64,000 bases of DNA from Candidatus Pelagibacter sp. Lineage in GTDB: Bacteria; Pseudomonadota; Alphaproteobacteria; Paracaedibacterales; CAIOTO01. Each line of letters begins with the position of its first letter. Positions within the stretch are counted from its first letter, which is position 1. Below are positions 17,513 through 26,670 of the stretch, piece by piece. The translations under genes and the position numbers were made by a program. Under the pieces are notes generated by a model. That model was not told the DNA's origin, searched no databases, and saw only the letters and a list, made by a program, of their open reading frames with translations. The DNA lies in NCBI GenBank assembly GCA_013823725.1, contig PNMQ01000004.1, positions 245,156 to 309,155 of the forward strand. Reading direction: 5' to 3'.

Positions 17513-18553
17513 TTATCTTGATAGGGTTTCTTCAAATGTCTCTGGTATTTCGCGGGGGGCAGGGATTTTTTGTGGATTTTCTTGTAAATACTGTTGTCTT
17601 TTTTTGATTGCACTTTTTTGGGTATTGAATGGATCGCGAATCCTTTTTTCTATGACTAAAGAAGGTGCGTATCCTCCTGCGACAGATTGTGAATATTGAT
17701 AAGGATCAACATTTTCTGCGTGAACTAAAAAATCTATATGATTTTCTTTTGTCCACTGATCTAAATAACTTATATAGCTCTCTAATGTGAAAGATCTTCT
17801 TGATAATAAGGCGTTGGCAGCAAGTAATTCTGTGTCTGAAAATCTTCCTGCATAGGATGTTGGGATAATCATATGCCCATGGTTATTCAACATATTGTGA
17901 AAAAATTCTAATCTTTCTCTGTTGCAATAAAAATATTCTGCAACCCCAGGATCAAAAATAATTAAATCAAAACAATCTTTTAAAACGAATGAAATCCATT
18001 GTAAACTACTGCTATCGTTGAAATCATTTTTAATAAAAATACTTTCATCTAAATTTCCAGAATATGAAAATGATAAATCATCCATTGTAATAACTAACGG
18101 GCCAAGAATTTTCCTTTCCTCTTGACTATATCTAGCAAAAGATTGAAAATTATATTTTTGAATTTCTTGTGTTGTGGCTGCTCCTAAAATTAATATTATT
18201 TTTTGTCCACGTATCTTTGCATTGTGTATATTTTCTACAACTCTTAATAATGAATGTGTCACTTGAGATAATTTATTTATATTGATGGAAAAGGCATATT
18301 TAATATCGGGGTTACTTTTCAGTAGGTCTTCGAAATCATGTTGCGCTAACTTTCTTTTAATTTCTCTTCTTAAATCAGGTATTTCGTAGGTGAAATTATT
18401 GATAGCCTCACATTTTTCTAACACAGAATCATTTTGTTGTTGTATTTTTTTGGTTATTTCGATGACTCTATCAACGGCACATGTGTCAGCCAAAGAATGG
18501 CAAAAAAATGATAAATGTAATATAAAAATATATGTCGAAATTATTAGTGCCAT
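17513..18553 (-). CDS. Exported protein with a methyltransferase-like core
   Basis: 346 residues; signal peptide of about 22 residues ending SLADT. After a helical N-terminal part, residues about 110-230 read like a Rossmann fold: IILILGAATT, VITMDDLSF, FIKNDFND, FDLIIFDPGVAEYF and MLNNHGHMIIP. The order strand-loop, acidic residue, DPG and final strand resembles SAM methyltransferases, but the first glycine loop is poor. The C-terminal tail is proline- and arginine-rich. It shares this general design with 14845-15852 though I see no close sequence identity between them. Function unknown. Confidence 0.55.
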   Translation of the reverse strand: MALIISTYIFILHLSFFCHSLADTCAVDRVIEITKKIQQQNDSVLEKCEAINNFTYEIPDLRREIKRKLAQHDFEDLLKSNPDIKYAFSININKLSQVTHSLLRVVENIHNAKIRGQKIILILGAATTQEIQKYNFQSFARYSQEERKILGPLVITMDDLSFSYSGNLDESIFIKNDFNDSSSLQWISFVLKDCFDLIIFDPGVAEYFYCNRERLEFFHNMLNNHGHMIIPTSYAGRFSDTELLAANALLSRRSFTLESYISYLDQWTKENHIDFLVHAENVDPYQYSQSVAGGYAPSLVIEKRIRDPFNTQKSAIKKRQQYLQENPQKIPAPREIPETFEETLSR

Positions 18554-18608
18554 CCTTTGATTCCTTAATTCTTATTCAATATGAAGATTATTCAAACCTA
18601 AGATTTTT

Positions 18609-19496
18609 CTAACTATCTAAAAACTGAATCAGTAAATCAAGTTCTGTCATGTCATTAAAATGTAGAATAATTTGACCCGAATCACCTTGCGTTTTAACGA
18701 TAGTATGTACGCCAAGCTTTTGACTTAGTCTTTCACCCAACATACGCGTATCTTCGTTTTCATGAGGATGCACGTTTTTTTTTATTTTTTTTGAAGGCTG
18801 TTTAAAATCGTGAGTTAATTTTTCAGCTTGGCGAACAGAAAGTTTTTGTTCCATCATCTGTTGGGCTAATGCATCGGCGTTTGGATTATTAATTAAAGTT
18901 CGTGCATGCCCTGCAGTAAGTGCTCCAGATCTAACATATTCTTGTAAAGTATCACTTAGATTAAGCAGACGTAAACAATTAGCAATGTGACTTCTGCTTT
19001 TCGATACTGCTTTTGCAATATCATCTTGGGTCCTGCCGTGTTCATCGATAAGTCGTTGATAAGCGTATGCTTCTTCTATAGGATCGAGATCGGAGCGCTG
19101 TAGATTTTCAATTAAACCCCATTCTAAGGCTTGGCGTGCATTGCAATGAACAATTATAGCAGGGATGGTTGGCCAATTGAGCTGTTGGCAAGCTCTGAAA
19201 CGGCGTTCTCCAGCTATGATTTCGTAAGATTCTGATGGTGAATCGCTGGTGTCATCTTCTGCTTTTTCTTTCGGCCTTAAAAGAATGGGCTGCAACAATC
19301 CTTGCTCTGCAATAGACTGTACGAGCGTTTGCATATGTTCGTCATTAAATGTTTTACGAGGCTGTTGAGATCCTGCTTGAATAAGATTTAAAGGAATATC
19401 TTTTTTATATTGTTTCTGACTGATCTCGATGTCATGCATCGTATGTGCAATATCTCCTAAAAGAGCTGACAAACCTTTTCCAGGTGTAGAACTCAT
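18609..19496 (-). CDS. parB: Chromosome-partitioning protein ParB
   Basis: 295 residues. ParB binds parS and, as a CTP-dependent clamp, spreads along DNA; ParA then moves the complex to segregate the origin region. The N-terminal box GKGLSALLGD is typical. The CTP-binding/ParB-N domain includes QPRKTF, EQGLLQPI and ERRFRACQ. The helix-turn-helix region reads EEAYAYQRLIDEHGRTQDDIA, with SRSHIANCLRLL. A C-terminal dimerisation region ends the protein. The start ATG lies two bases past the parA stop. Its target site is present at 3569-3584. Confidence 0.97.
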   Translation of the reverse strand: MSSTPGKGLSALLGDIAHTMHDIEISQKQYKKDIPLNLIQAGSQQPRKTFNDEHMQTLVQSIAEQGLLQPILLRPKEKAEDDTSDSPSESYEIIAGERRFRACQQLNWPTIPAIIVHCNARQALEWGLIENLQRSDLDPIEEAYAYQRLIDEHGRTQDDIAKAVSKSRSHIANCLRLLNLSDTLQEYVRSGALTAGHARTLINNPNADALAQQMMEQKLSVRQAEKLTHDFKQPSKKIKKNVHPHENEDTRMLGERLSQKLGVHTIVKTQGDSGQIILHFNDMTELDLLIQFLDS

Positions 19497-19498
19497 GA

Positions 19499-20260
19499 TT
19501 AACTCGCTTTCTCAAGAATTTCTTTTGCTAATGCCATATAAGCGTGCGAACCTTGGCAATTCACATCATATACTAATACTGGTTTTCCAAAAGAAGGTGC
19601 CTCAGAAACTTTGACATTTCTTGGAATAACAGTTTTGAAAACTTTACTTTTTAAATGAAATCTGACGTCATCTGCAACTTGAGCACATAAAGAACTACGT
19701 TTATCGAACATGGTTAGCACGATACCTAAAAGACTAAGTTGAGGATTAAAGTTCTTTTGAATTTTTTTAATGGAGCTTAGTAAATAACTCAATCCTTCTA
19801 AGGCGTAATATTCGCATTGAAGTGGAACGATAACTGATTTAGATGCACACATTGCATTTAAAGTTAAAAGACCCATGGATGGTGGGCAGTCTATGATAAC
19901 GTAATCGATAGAATGTTCTTCAGCGTACAATTTATTAGCTAGTACTTTTTCTCGGTTGTTTTCTTGAACTAATTCTATTTCTGCACCGGAAAGATCGACG
20001 GAAGAAGGTACAATCCATAAATGAGGAATGAGAGTTTGAATCATGACTTCATTTAAAGGTATGGGTGTTGTGACTAAATGGTAACTTGTTTTAACTCTAC
20101 TTTTTTTATCAACACCTAAACCTGTTGAAGCATTAGCTTGTGGGTCAAGGTCAATGAGTAATACTTTTTTTTCAACAGCAGCCAGTGCTGTAGCAATATT
20201 TACAGCCGTGGTTGTTTTTCCAACGCCTCCCTTTTGATTGGCAACAGCTATAACTTGCAT
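19499..20260 (-). CDS. parA: Chromosome-partitioning ATPase ParA
   Basis: 253 residues from the ATG at 20260, which has TGAGGA a few bases upstream and gives the standard beginning MQVIAVANQKGGVGKTTTA. A longer frame to 20314 adds 18 residues lacking family character. The deviant Walker A is KGGVGKTT with the signature lysine. Further motifs are VLLIDLDPQANASTGLG and VIIDCPPSMGLLT. It forms an operon with parB. The mnmG and rsmG genes that usually precede parAB in this group are absent. Confidence 0.97.
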   Translation of the reverse strand: MQVIAVANQKGGVGKTTTAVNIATALAAVEKKVLLIDLDPQANASTGLGVDKKSRVKTSYHLVTTPIPLNEVMIQTLIPHLWIVPSSVDLSGAEIELVQENNREKVLANKLYAEEHSIDYVIIDCPPSMGLLTLNAMCASKSVIVPLQCEYYALEGLSYLLSSIKKIQKNFNPQLSLLGIVLTMFDKRSSLCAQVADDVRFHLKSKVFKTVIPRNVKVSEAPSFGKPVLVYDVNCQGSHAYMALAKEILEKAS

Positions 20261-20475
20261 GGGGTCCTCATATCTATCCTTATTTACCTTGAGCACGTTT
20301 AAAAAAATGCTCACATTATAGTTTAATACTTTTTGTACATTTTACACAACCAGTATATATATAACAAGAATGGTAAACGGATTCCGTCACGTTCTTGCAA
20401 TAGAATTGAAAATTTTCCTAGGATATTTTGCTGATAATATTTGATGTATCCAAAGCTGGAGCAAGGTATTGATAG

Positions 20476-21765
20476 TTATCTATCTATGGAACAAGATCGT
20501 TTCCTGAGATTTTTCCAATGATTTCTGACTTTATATTTTTTGTATTTTTGTATAGTTTCAAAAACAGCGTTGTTATAAGCATTTGAAAAAGAATCATATA
20601 AGCCATGCGATAGATCTGTCCCTATATTAAGCTCAATGGCTATTATTATTTTCATAGTATCATTGCTATTTTCATTGGGATCAATAGCGCTGGGAAACAT
20701 TGATTCAAGATCTATGAAGTAGAAAAGAGGCGGATGAATGGATCGATTCTTAATAAATATGTTGTCAGTATGGAGATCTCCATGGGTAATGGTATTAAAT
20801 CTTAGTATTTGGGTTGTAGGTGCATGAAGCTGCTCTCTTATTTCTCTATATAACTCTTCTTTGTTTGCGCGTAAAGAATGATAGGTATGGAATGTTGCTA
20901 GTGACCTTCCTAAATGGATCATTAAATTTTTTAAATCGTTGTGGGATTCTTTTATTTGCTTTATGTAAGCGTTTAAAGGTATTCCATGTGCTGCGTGAAT
21001 AATGGACATGTATCTTGCACCATCAGTCAACTGCACGCGTGTAATCATTTCTGTTAAAGATAGGCGTGGTAATTCTGGATAGTTTAAAGTATTTTGTTGG
21101 CGTAGATAATTGTGTAATTTAACACCTATTTCACTATGTAGCGTTTCTTTGTTTGCTACTCTTGGGCGGTGGAATTTTATAATAAATATAAGTCTACGTA
21201 TAGGTTGGGTTTGTATGTTCGTGTCAGGTTCTTGTGTCGCGGAAGATTGATAGTGGTGGTATGTCAAAAAAACTTTGAATGTTGATTCTGCGTAATGTGA
21301 GGGAGATTCAATTTTTTCTATTTCAATATTTTCCATCTCCCTTTCTTCAATTAACGATAATTCTTTTAAAAAATGTGCAAAATCTAGAGCATTTAGATCT
21401 CTGAGTGATTTTTTTCTTTCAAGGTCTACTACAGCATGTTGGTTAATGGATTCAGCTAAATTTGATGAAATATTTTTGAAAGCATTTGCTTGCTCATATC
21501 TTGCTGTTCCTTGTGCTGCAGAATCTTTGTGAAAAGAAATAGGGGAAGATTCGCTTTGAGGTTGCATATGTAAGTTAGATTTATTCAAAGATGGGGGGAT
21601 ATTTTCATCTCCCGTTTCTATAAAAAGAGATAACCCATTTTTGGGCTCTGTTTTTTTTATTGATTTACTCTTTTGCGGTGTGTTGTTGATTTTTAAGCCA
21701 AAAGATGCGGAATAGGTTATGGAATAACTTATAAGAGTTATCATAAATAGCTGCAAAATAATCAT
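20476..21765 (-). CDS. Exported aminoglycoside-phosphotransferase-fold kinase-like protein
   Basis: 429 residues. A signal peptide (MIILQLFMITLISYSITYS, about 20 residues) precedes a disordered stretch to about 110. The C-terminal half reads like an APH/choline-kinase-type phosphotransferase. The catalytic loop is ITHGDLHTDNIF (Brenner motif HxDxxxxN) and the metal-binding segment is YFIDLE. An upstream helix IHAAHGIPLNAYIKQ fits the lobe linker. A kinase fold on an exported protein is not normal housekeeping and suggests action outside the cytoplasm, perhaps in a host cell. No glycine-rich loop is obvious. The substrate is unknown. Confidence 0.7.
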   Translation of the reverse strand: MIILQLFMITLISYSITYSASFGLKINNTPQKSKSIKKTEPKNGLSLFIETGDENIPPSLNKSNLHMQPQSESSPISFHKDSAAQGTARYEQANAFKNISSNLAESINQHAVVDLERKKSLRDLNALDFAHFLKELSLIEEREMENIEIEKIESPSHYAESTFKVFLTYHHYQSSATQEPDTNIQTQPIRRLIFIIKFHRPRVANKETLHSEIGVKLHNYLRQQNTLNYPELPRLSLTEMITRVQLTDGARYMSIIHAAHGIPLNAYIKQIKESHNDLKNLMIHLGRSLATFHTYHSLRANKEELYREIREQLHAPTTQILRFNTITHGDLHTDNIFIKNRSIHPPLFYFIDLESMFPSAIDPNENSNDTMKIIIAIELNIGTDLSHGLYDSFSNAYNNAVFETIQKYKKYKVRNHWKNLRKRSCSIDR

Positions 21766-21792
21766 TTTTTATTTTTTACATTAAATTTTTTT

Positions 21793-21843
21793 TACTTTAT
21801 ATTATAATATTTAATTTTATATTAAATATTATAATATAAAGTA
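21793..21843. repeat. Perfect 23-bp AT-rich inverted repeat
   Basis: Arms 21793-21815 and 21821-21843 are exact reverse complements with a 5-base loop. It lies between the divergent secreted-kinase and alkC-type genes, close to the start of the kinase gene. With only one G-C pair it could extrude as a cruciform or act as a regulatory or terminator element. There is no clear promoter assignment. Confidence 0.8.
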
Positions 21844-21965
21844 TACTTTCGCAGAAAATGGTTTTTTCTGTTTTTTTTAGGTAGGTGTTGATTCTATGTT
21901 TTATGTTTCTTTAATGTTATGATGTCTTAAAATGTGGTAAGTAATACAGTTTAAATCGAAGATAA

Positions 21966-22739
21966 ATGATTTCATTAAAAGATATTTCTGCTGCACGACG
22001 TGAGCAGCTTAATAGTGGTGAGCATGAAACAAAGAATTTGGTGGAATGTTTATCCATAGATTTTCGTTTGCTCGTATTAAACTGTATTCCGGGCATATCT
22101 AATAGTGCTTTGGATCAGATAGAGCAGAAAAAACAGTGTGGAATCATCGACAGAATGAAGGGGATAGGAAGCATACTGTTCAAAGAAATGGGAGTTGCTG
22201 GAATTGATGTTTTGAAAAATCATCATTCGGACTCAATCAGAGGATTGTCTTGCTATATGGTATCTTATTGTGATCACCTAAGTTTAGTGGATAAGTTTGA
22301 GATGATGAAAACTTTAGCTGACGATAGTCATTTCAGTGTTCGCGAGTGGGCTTGGTTAGCATTGCGACCTGACATTGTCTGTAATATCAAAGATTCTTTG
22401 ACATTTCTGCAAAGTTGGAGTTCGCATGAATCTCCATATTTAAGGCGCTTTGCATGCGAAGCTACTAGACCAAGAGGGGTATGGTGTGCTCATATTCCAG
22501 AATTAAAAATTAACCCTAATATAGCACTACCTCTTTTGGCAATGCTAAAAACAGACACGCACCTCTATGTTCAAAAATCTTTAGGAAACTGGCTGAACGA
22601 CGCTTCGAAAAATAATGCAGATTGGGTTTTGAATATATTGGAGTTATGGCATGCTGAATATCCTGGATTGATTGATAAGCGAATTTCAAAATTAGCCAAA
22701 CGGACAATGAATAAAGTAAAAAGTAAAAAATATGATTAA
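21966..22739 (+). CDS. DNA alkylation repair protein, AlkC-type HEAT-repeat glycosylase
   Basis: 257 residues made of HEAT-like helical repeats. The motifs VREWAWLALRP, LRRFACEATRPRGVW, and YVQKSLGNWLNDASKNN are those of the AlkC/AlkD-related family that excises N3- and N7-alkylated purines. Of the two, the segment CEATRPRGVWCAHIPELKINP is closer to AlkC. No signal peptide. It precedes rpmH with its own orientation, and rpmH has a separate promoter. Confidence 0.85.
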   Translation: MISLKDISAARREQLNSGEHETKNLVECLSIDFRLLVLNCIPGISNSALDQIEQKKQCGIIDRMKGIGSILFKEMGVAGIDVLKNHHSDSIRGLSCYMVSYCDHLSLVDKFEMMKTLADDSHFSVREWAWLALRPDIVCNIKDSLTFLQSWSSHESPYLRRFACEATRPRGVWCAHIPELKINPNIALPLLAMLKTDTHLYVQKSLGNWLNDASKNNADWVLNILELWHAEYPGLIDKRISKLAKRTMNKVKSKKYD

Positions 22740-22770
22740 TGCTTTTTAATATATACAAGGTCTTTGCTTC

Positions 22771-22799
22771 TTGACATAGCAAGAGTTTTTATGTAAAAT
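22771..22799 (+). promoter_or_regulatory. Sigma-70-type promoter of the rpmH operon
   Basis: TTGACA at 22771-22776, a 17-base spacer, and TAAAAT at 22794-22799: a near-consensus promoter 32 bases before the rpmH ATG. It probably drives rpmH-rnpA-yidD-yidC-engB. Confidence 0.8.
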
Positions 22800-22830
22800 C
22801 TAATTCTTAATGTATTTTTAGGGAATGAAT

Positions 22831-22965
22831 ATGAAAAGAACATTTCAACCAAGTAATCTCGTCAGAAAAAGAAGACATGGCTTTCGTGCACGTATGGCAA
22901 CAGTAAATGGTCGTAAAATTATTGCTCGTAGAAGATCTCAAGGTCGTAAAAGACTATCTGCTTAA
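22831..22965 (+). CDS. rpmH: 50S ribosomal protein L34
   Basis: 44 residues, the standard length, reading [18 protein letters not shown] and ending [11 protein letters not shown]. An in-frame ATG at 22825 would add two residues, but AGGGA at 22820-22824 is well placed for 22831. First gene of the rpmH-rnpA-yidD-yidC-engB cluster, which is often close to the chromosomal origin. Confidence 0.98.
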   Translation: MKRTFQPSNLVRKRRHGFRARMATVNGRKIIARRRSQGRKRLSA

Positions 22966-22986
22966 ATCTGATTAAGATTTATATCG

Positions 22987-23406
22987 GTGGTTTCTTTTAA
23001 AGACAATGCTTTAAAGGTGTCAACTTTAAAAAAAAGAGCTGACTTCTTAAAAGTCGCATCGCAAAAAAATTCTTTTCGAAAAAAAAGTATTATAGTTTCT
23101 GTGGGAATTTGTCCAGCTCATGATGCAGTAGACTTAAAAATAGGTCTTGTTGTTACAAAAAAAGTTGGAAATGCTGTGGTTCGTAATACGGTTAAAAGGC
23201 GACTACGAGAAGCTATAAGAATAATTTTAAGAGACGATTTGGTGATGTCGAAATTTTTGCTGATTATGCCAACTAATTTAGTTTTGGTTGCAAATAAATT
23301 AACAGCGGAATGCTTGTTTGGAGATATTGTTGCAGATATATCTGAAGGAATACTCTTCTTATCTAAAAAAGTAATAAAAAAACCTTTGAAAATTCAAAAG
23401 GTATAA
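22987..23406 (+). CDS. rnpA: Ribonuclease P protein component
   Basis: 139 residues with a GTG start. Protein subunit that assists the RNA of RNase P in 5' maturation of tRNAs. The RNR signature is KIGLVVTKKVGNAVVRNTVK followed by RRLREAIR. The N-terminal LKKRADFLKVA segment binds precursor leader. Twenty-one bases after rpmH, as in most bacteria. Confidence 0.96.
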   Translation: MVSFKDNALKVSTLKKRADFLKVASQKNSFRKKSIIVSVGICPAHDAVDLKIGLVVTKKVGNAVVRNTVKRRLREAIRIILRDDLVMSKFLLIMPTNLVLVANKLTAECLFGDIVADISEGILFLSKKVIKKPLKIQKV

Positions 23407-23410
23407 TTTT

Positions 23411-23677
23411 ATGGTTTGGTTGTTAGTTAAATTCATAAAATTGTATCAGTTGATTGTTGCTCCTTTTGTGCAGACTCAGTGTCGATTTTTACCAACTTGT
23501 TCTCAATACGCTATCGTAGCCTTGCAAGCGCACGGCATATTTAGAGGTGGATGGATGGTGTTGAAACGTCTAATGTGTTGTCAGCCATTTGGAAAAGGAA
23601 ATGCTCACAATGTTAACTCATTCACTTACGACATAGAAAAGCAAGCTGCTCCAAATGGCTTGATTAATAAAAAATAA
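23411..23677 (+). CDS. yidD: Membrane protein insertion efficiency factor YidD
   Basis: 88 residues. Hallmarks are LYQLIVAPFVQTQCRFLPTCS with the cysteine pair, and FRGGWMVLKRLMCCQPFGKG. A small peripheral inner-membrane protein, probably an amphipathic helix at the start, that assists YidC-dependent insertion. Four bases after rnpA and before yidC. Confidence 0.96.
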   Translation: MVWLLVKFIKLYQLIVAPFVQTQCRFLPTCSQYAIVALQAHGIFRGGWMVLKRLMCCQPFGKGNAHNVNSFTYDIEKQAAPNGLINKK

Positions 23678-23755
23678 AAACTTCGGATTAACACTGTTTG
23701 TTAAGTTGTCGTGTGGTTTTTAAAAAACAAATTAACACAAAAATTAGGTTTTATA

Positions 23756-25501
23756 ATGTCAGAACAAAATAAATTTCTTCTACTTCTCATATCTTGCTTC
23801 GCTTTTTTCTTTGGGTTTGAATATTTCTTTCCCACAAAATCAATGACCCCTTTGCACACTGATGAAATCAAAAATATTTCAAATTTTGATCACGCAAGAC
23901 ACGAGTCTAATCAAATTATTTCAGTTGACGAAGCATTGAAATTAGACAATAGATTGGTAATTGATACGCCTGCTTTGCAAGGATCGTTAAATTTAAAAGG
24001 TTGTTTGTTTGATGATTTGCAATTCAAAAAATATACAGTAAATCCTAATTCAAAAGAACTTGTTAGACTATATACCCCAGTTAGAAGCAAAGATGCCTAT
24101 TTTTCGGAAATTAATTATGCAGATTCTTCTTCTCCTCAATTGGGACAATTTCACGAGACACCATGGAAAGTAGTCGGTGAGAACAAGATTTTAAAGTCGG
24201 ATGCACCTGTTATTTTAGAATCAAAAATTAGTTCGAAGGTAAGCTGTAAAAGAACAATAAGCGTTGACGAACAATATCTATTTACAATTGAAGATGAAAT
24301 CACTAATACATCGCCTGACGCTGTCAATGTTGAATTTACAAATTCCGTTTATCGCTATGGTAAGCCTCAAACATCAGGTTTTTTCGTTTTACACGAAGGT
24401 GGTGTGGGTTATGTGAACAACAAGCTTGTTGAAGTTTCATATGACGATATAGAAAAGAAAAAAAATATAAGTTATTCGCCAGGTAAAGGCTGGATTGGCT
24501 TTACAGATAAGTATTGGTTAAGTGCCTTTATTCCTAACGGTGAAATACCCTTACAGTCTGGTTACGATTACCAAGATAAATCACAAACTTTTAGGTCCTA
24601 TTCGAAAAGTGCTCCGATTACAGTAGCTTCTAAGTCAACACATGTTATTAAACACCACTTATTTTCTGGTGCAAAAGTTTTAAAAATGCTTGATGGTTAT
24701 GAAGAGTCTCACAAATTTAAACACTTCGATTTAGCTGTAGATTTTGGTTGGTTTTACTTTTTAACAAAACCCCTGTTCTATGCGCTAGATAAGCTAAATG
24801 CTATTTTAGGCAACATGGGTTTTGCAATTTTAATTTTAACAGTATTTTTTAAAATTTTGTCATTTCCTCTAGCAAATAAATCACATCGTTCTATGGCACG
24901 AATGAAACAGCTTCAGCCCAAAATGGATAAACTAAAAGAACAGTATGGTAGCGATCACCAAAAATATTCTATGGAATTGATGGCTCTCTATAAAAAAGAA
25001 AAAGTTAATCCTGCTTCAGGTTGTTTGCCAACGCTGATTCAGGCCCCACTGTTCTTTTGTTTGTATAAAGTGTTTTTTGTAACGATTGAAATGCGACATG
25101 CACCTTTTCTAGGCTGGATTCAAGACTTATCAGCTCCAGATCCCACTTCATTTGTTAACCTATTTGGATTGCTCCCCTTTGATGCCCCATCATGGCTTAT
25201 CATTGGTGCGTGGCCGTTATTTATGGGTGTGACGATGATCATTCAACAACGTATGGGACCTCAGTCAACAGATCCTACCCAAGCTAAAATGATGATGGTG
25301 CTTCCGGTGGTATTTACGTATATGTTTGCATCATTTCCATCTGGTTTGGTTATCTATTGGGCTTGGAGTAATGTATTGACTATTTTACAGCAATATTATA
25401 TTTCGCAACAAAAGCCTACAGCTATAGCTTCAAGAAAAAGCTCTGGAACAAATCGTCAACAAAGATTAGAAAAAAAATCTAAAGATAGTAATGATGGATA
25501 A
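23756..25501 (+). CDS. yidC: Membrane protein insertase YidC
   Basis: About 581 residues from the ATG at 23756, where the N-terminal membrane anchor starts directly (SEQNKFLLLLISCFAFFFGF). An earlier in-frame GTG at 23711 would add 15 residues. Inserts and folds inner-membrane proteins with or without SecYEG. After the anchor come the Gram-negative-type periplasmic domain (about 40-330) and the conserved five-helix core with FPLANKSHRSMARMKQLQPK, NPASGCLPTLIQAPLFFCLY and FPSGLVIYWAWSNVLTILQQ. It overlaps engB by 11 bases. Confidence 0.96.
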   Translation: MSEQNKFLLLLISCFAFFFGFEYFFPTKSMTPLHTDEIKNISNFDHARHESNQIISVDEALKLDNRLVIDTPALQGSLNLKGCLFDDLQFKKYTVNPNSKELVRLYTPVRSKDAYFSEINYADSSSPQLGQFHETPWKVVGENKILKSDAPVILESKISSKVSCKRTISVDEQYLFTIEDEITNTSPDAVNVEFTNSVYRYGKPQTSGFFVLHEGGVGYVNNKLVEVSYDDIEKKKNISYSPGKGWIGFTDKYWLSAFIPNGEIPLQSGYDYQDKSQTFRSYSKSAPITVASKSTHVIKHHLFSGAKVLKMLDGYEESHKFKHFDLAVDFGWFYFLTKPLFYALDKLNAILGNMGFAILILTVFFKILSFPLANKSHRSMARMKQLQPKMDKLKEQYGSDHQKYSMELMALYKKEKVNPASGCLPTLIQAPLFFCLYKVFFVTIEMRHAPFLGWIQDLSAPDPTSFVNLFGLLPFDAPSWLIIGAWPLFMGVTMIIQQRMGPQSTDPTQAKMMMVLPVVFTYMFASFPSGLVIYWAWSNVLTILQQYYISQQKPTAIASRKSSGTNRQQRLEKKSKDSNDG

Positions 25502-26120
25502 AATTACACCTAAGAAAAGTAGATCCAGGGATATTTTTCGCAAAGAGTGGACCTTTATAAAAAGTGTCGTCAGCATGAGTGAGCTGCCTAAATTAGATTT
25601 GCCTGAAATTGCATTTGTGGGTCGATCTAATGTAGGTAAGTCTAGTATTATTAACGCATTAGCACAGCAAAAACAGTTGGCTCGTTCATCAAACACTCCT
25701 GGGCGAACACAACATCTAAATTTTTTTAAATTAGGTGACAATATATTTGTTGTAGATCTTCCTGGTTATGGCTATGCCAAAGCACCATTAGAACAAAAGG
25801 AAAAATGGCAGCATCTTATATATCTATATTTAACAGAGCGACGCAACCTTAGGCGTGTATATTTACTTATAGATTCCAGGCATGGTTTTATGGCGCTGGA
25901 CATAGAAATGATGAACTTATTGGATGCTGAAGCTATTCCTTATACTATTGTGCTAACGAAGGTTGATAAGATTGGCCCCTCAAAGTGTAAAGCTGTTGAA
26001 GAACAAGTTCTTAAAGAGATTTCTTCTAGACCAGTTGCGTTTCCACAAATTTTCTCAACAAGCAGCCAAAAGAGAAACGGTATCGACGCATTGAAAGAAA
26101 ATATTAAAGTAATTCTTTGA
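25491..26120 (+). CDS. engB: Ribosome biogenesis GTPase EngB/YsxC
   Basis: 209 residues. G1 motif GRSNVGKSS, G2 region with SNTPGRTQ, G3 DLPGYGYAKA and G4 TKVDK are all present. Needed for late 50S subunit assembly. It starts inside the yidC end (11-base overlap), the usual alphaproteobacterial order. Two adjacent ATGs (25491 and 25494) are possible starts. Confidence 0.96.
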   Translation: MMDKITPKKSRSRDIFRKEWTFIKSVVSMSELPKLDLPEIAFVGRSNVGKSSIINALAQQKQLARSSNTPGRTQHLNFFKLGDNIFVVDLPGYGYAKAPLEQKEKWQHLIYLYLTERRNLRRVYLLIDSRHGFMALDIEMMNLLDAEAIPYTIVLTKVDKIGPSKCKAVEEQVLKEISSRPVAFPQIFSTSSQKRNGIDALKENIKVIL

Positions 26121-26670
26121 AAAATAGTAAATAAACAATTTCTCCTTATTTTATATGGAAGCATATATTATTTGGTGATTGTGAACATAAAAAGTAGTTC
26201 AGATATTCCTAAAATAATTCCTGTAGACGATTCATCATAATAATGTATTCAAAAATGTAGCCATACTTCAGCATGATAGAAATGTTATAAATAGATATTT
26301 ATGGATATTTTTTGATAGATGTATAGATAAATATACTAATTGTATGGTGTAAATGCAAAAGCTAGTTGGAGTATTTTTAATTCACCACATTTGCTAAATC
26401 TGTGTCTAAGTTGATTTTTTTAGATAGTTCATCAAATATTGAAAATAGGTCAATGTGATAAATGTAAGTCAGCATTTTTAAGAGTGTCTATACTTTATAA
26501 ATTAGAAAGAACTGAGCAAATTATTTTCTTAATTTTTGGCATTTAAGTAGAATCTTTATTTAATGAATGCTTACAAAATACTAAAATAAACATAATATTT
26601 AAATTTATATTTCAGTTTTTTTAAATTTTAATTATAATCAAAAAAAGTAAATTAAATTGAACTGGCTCGC
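26121..26670. other. Intergenic region with no recognised content
   Basis: About 550 AT-rich bases with stops in all frames apart from a short minus-strand frame of 32 codons at 26377-26475 (LTYIYHIDLFSIFDEL). I see no RNA gene, mobile element or convincing remnant in it. Confidence 0.5.
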
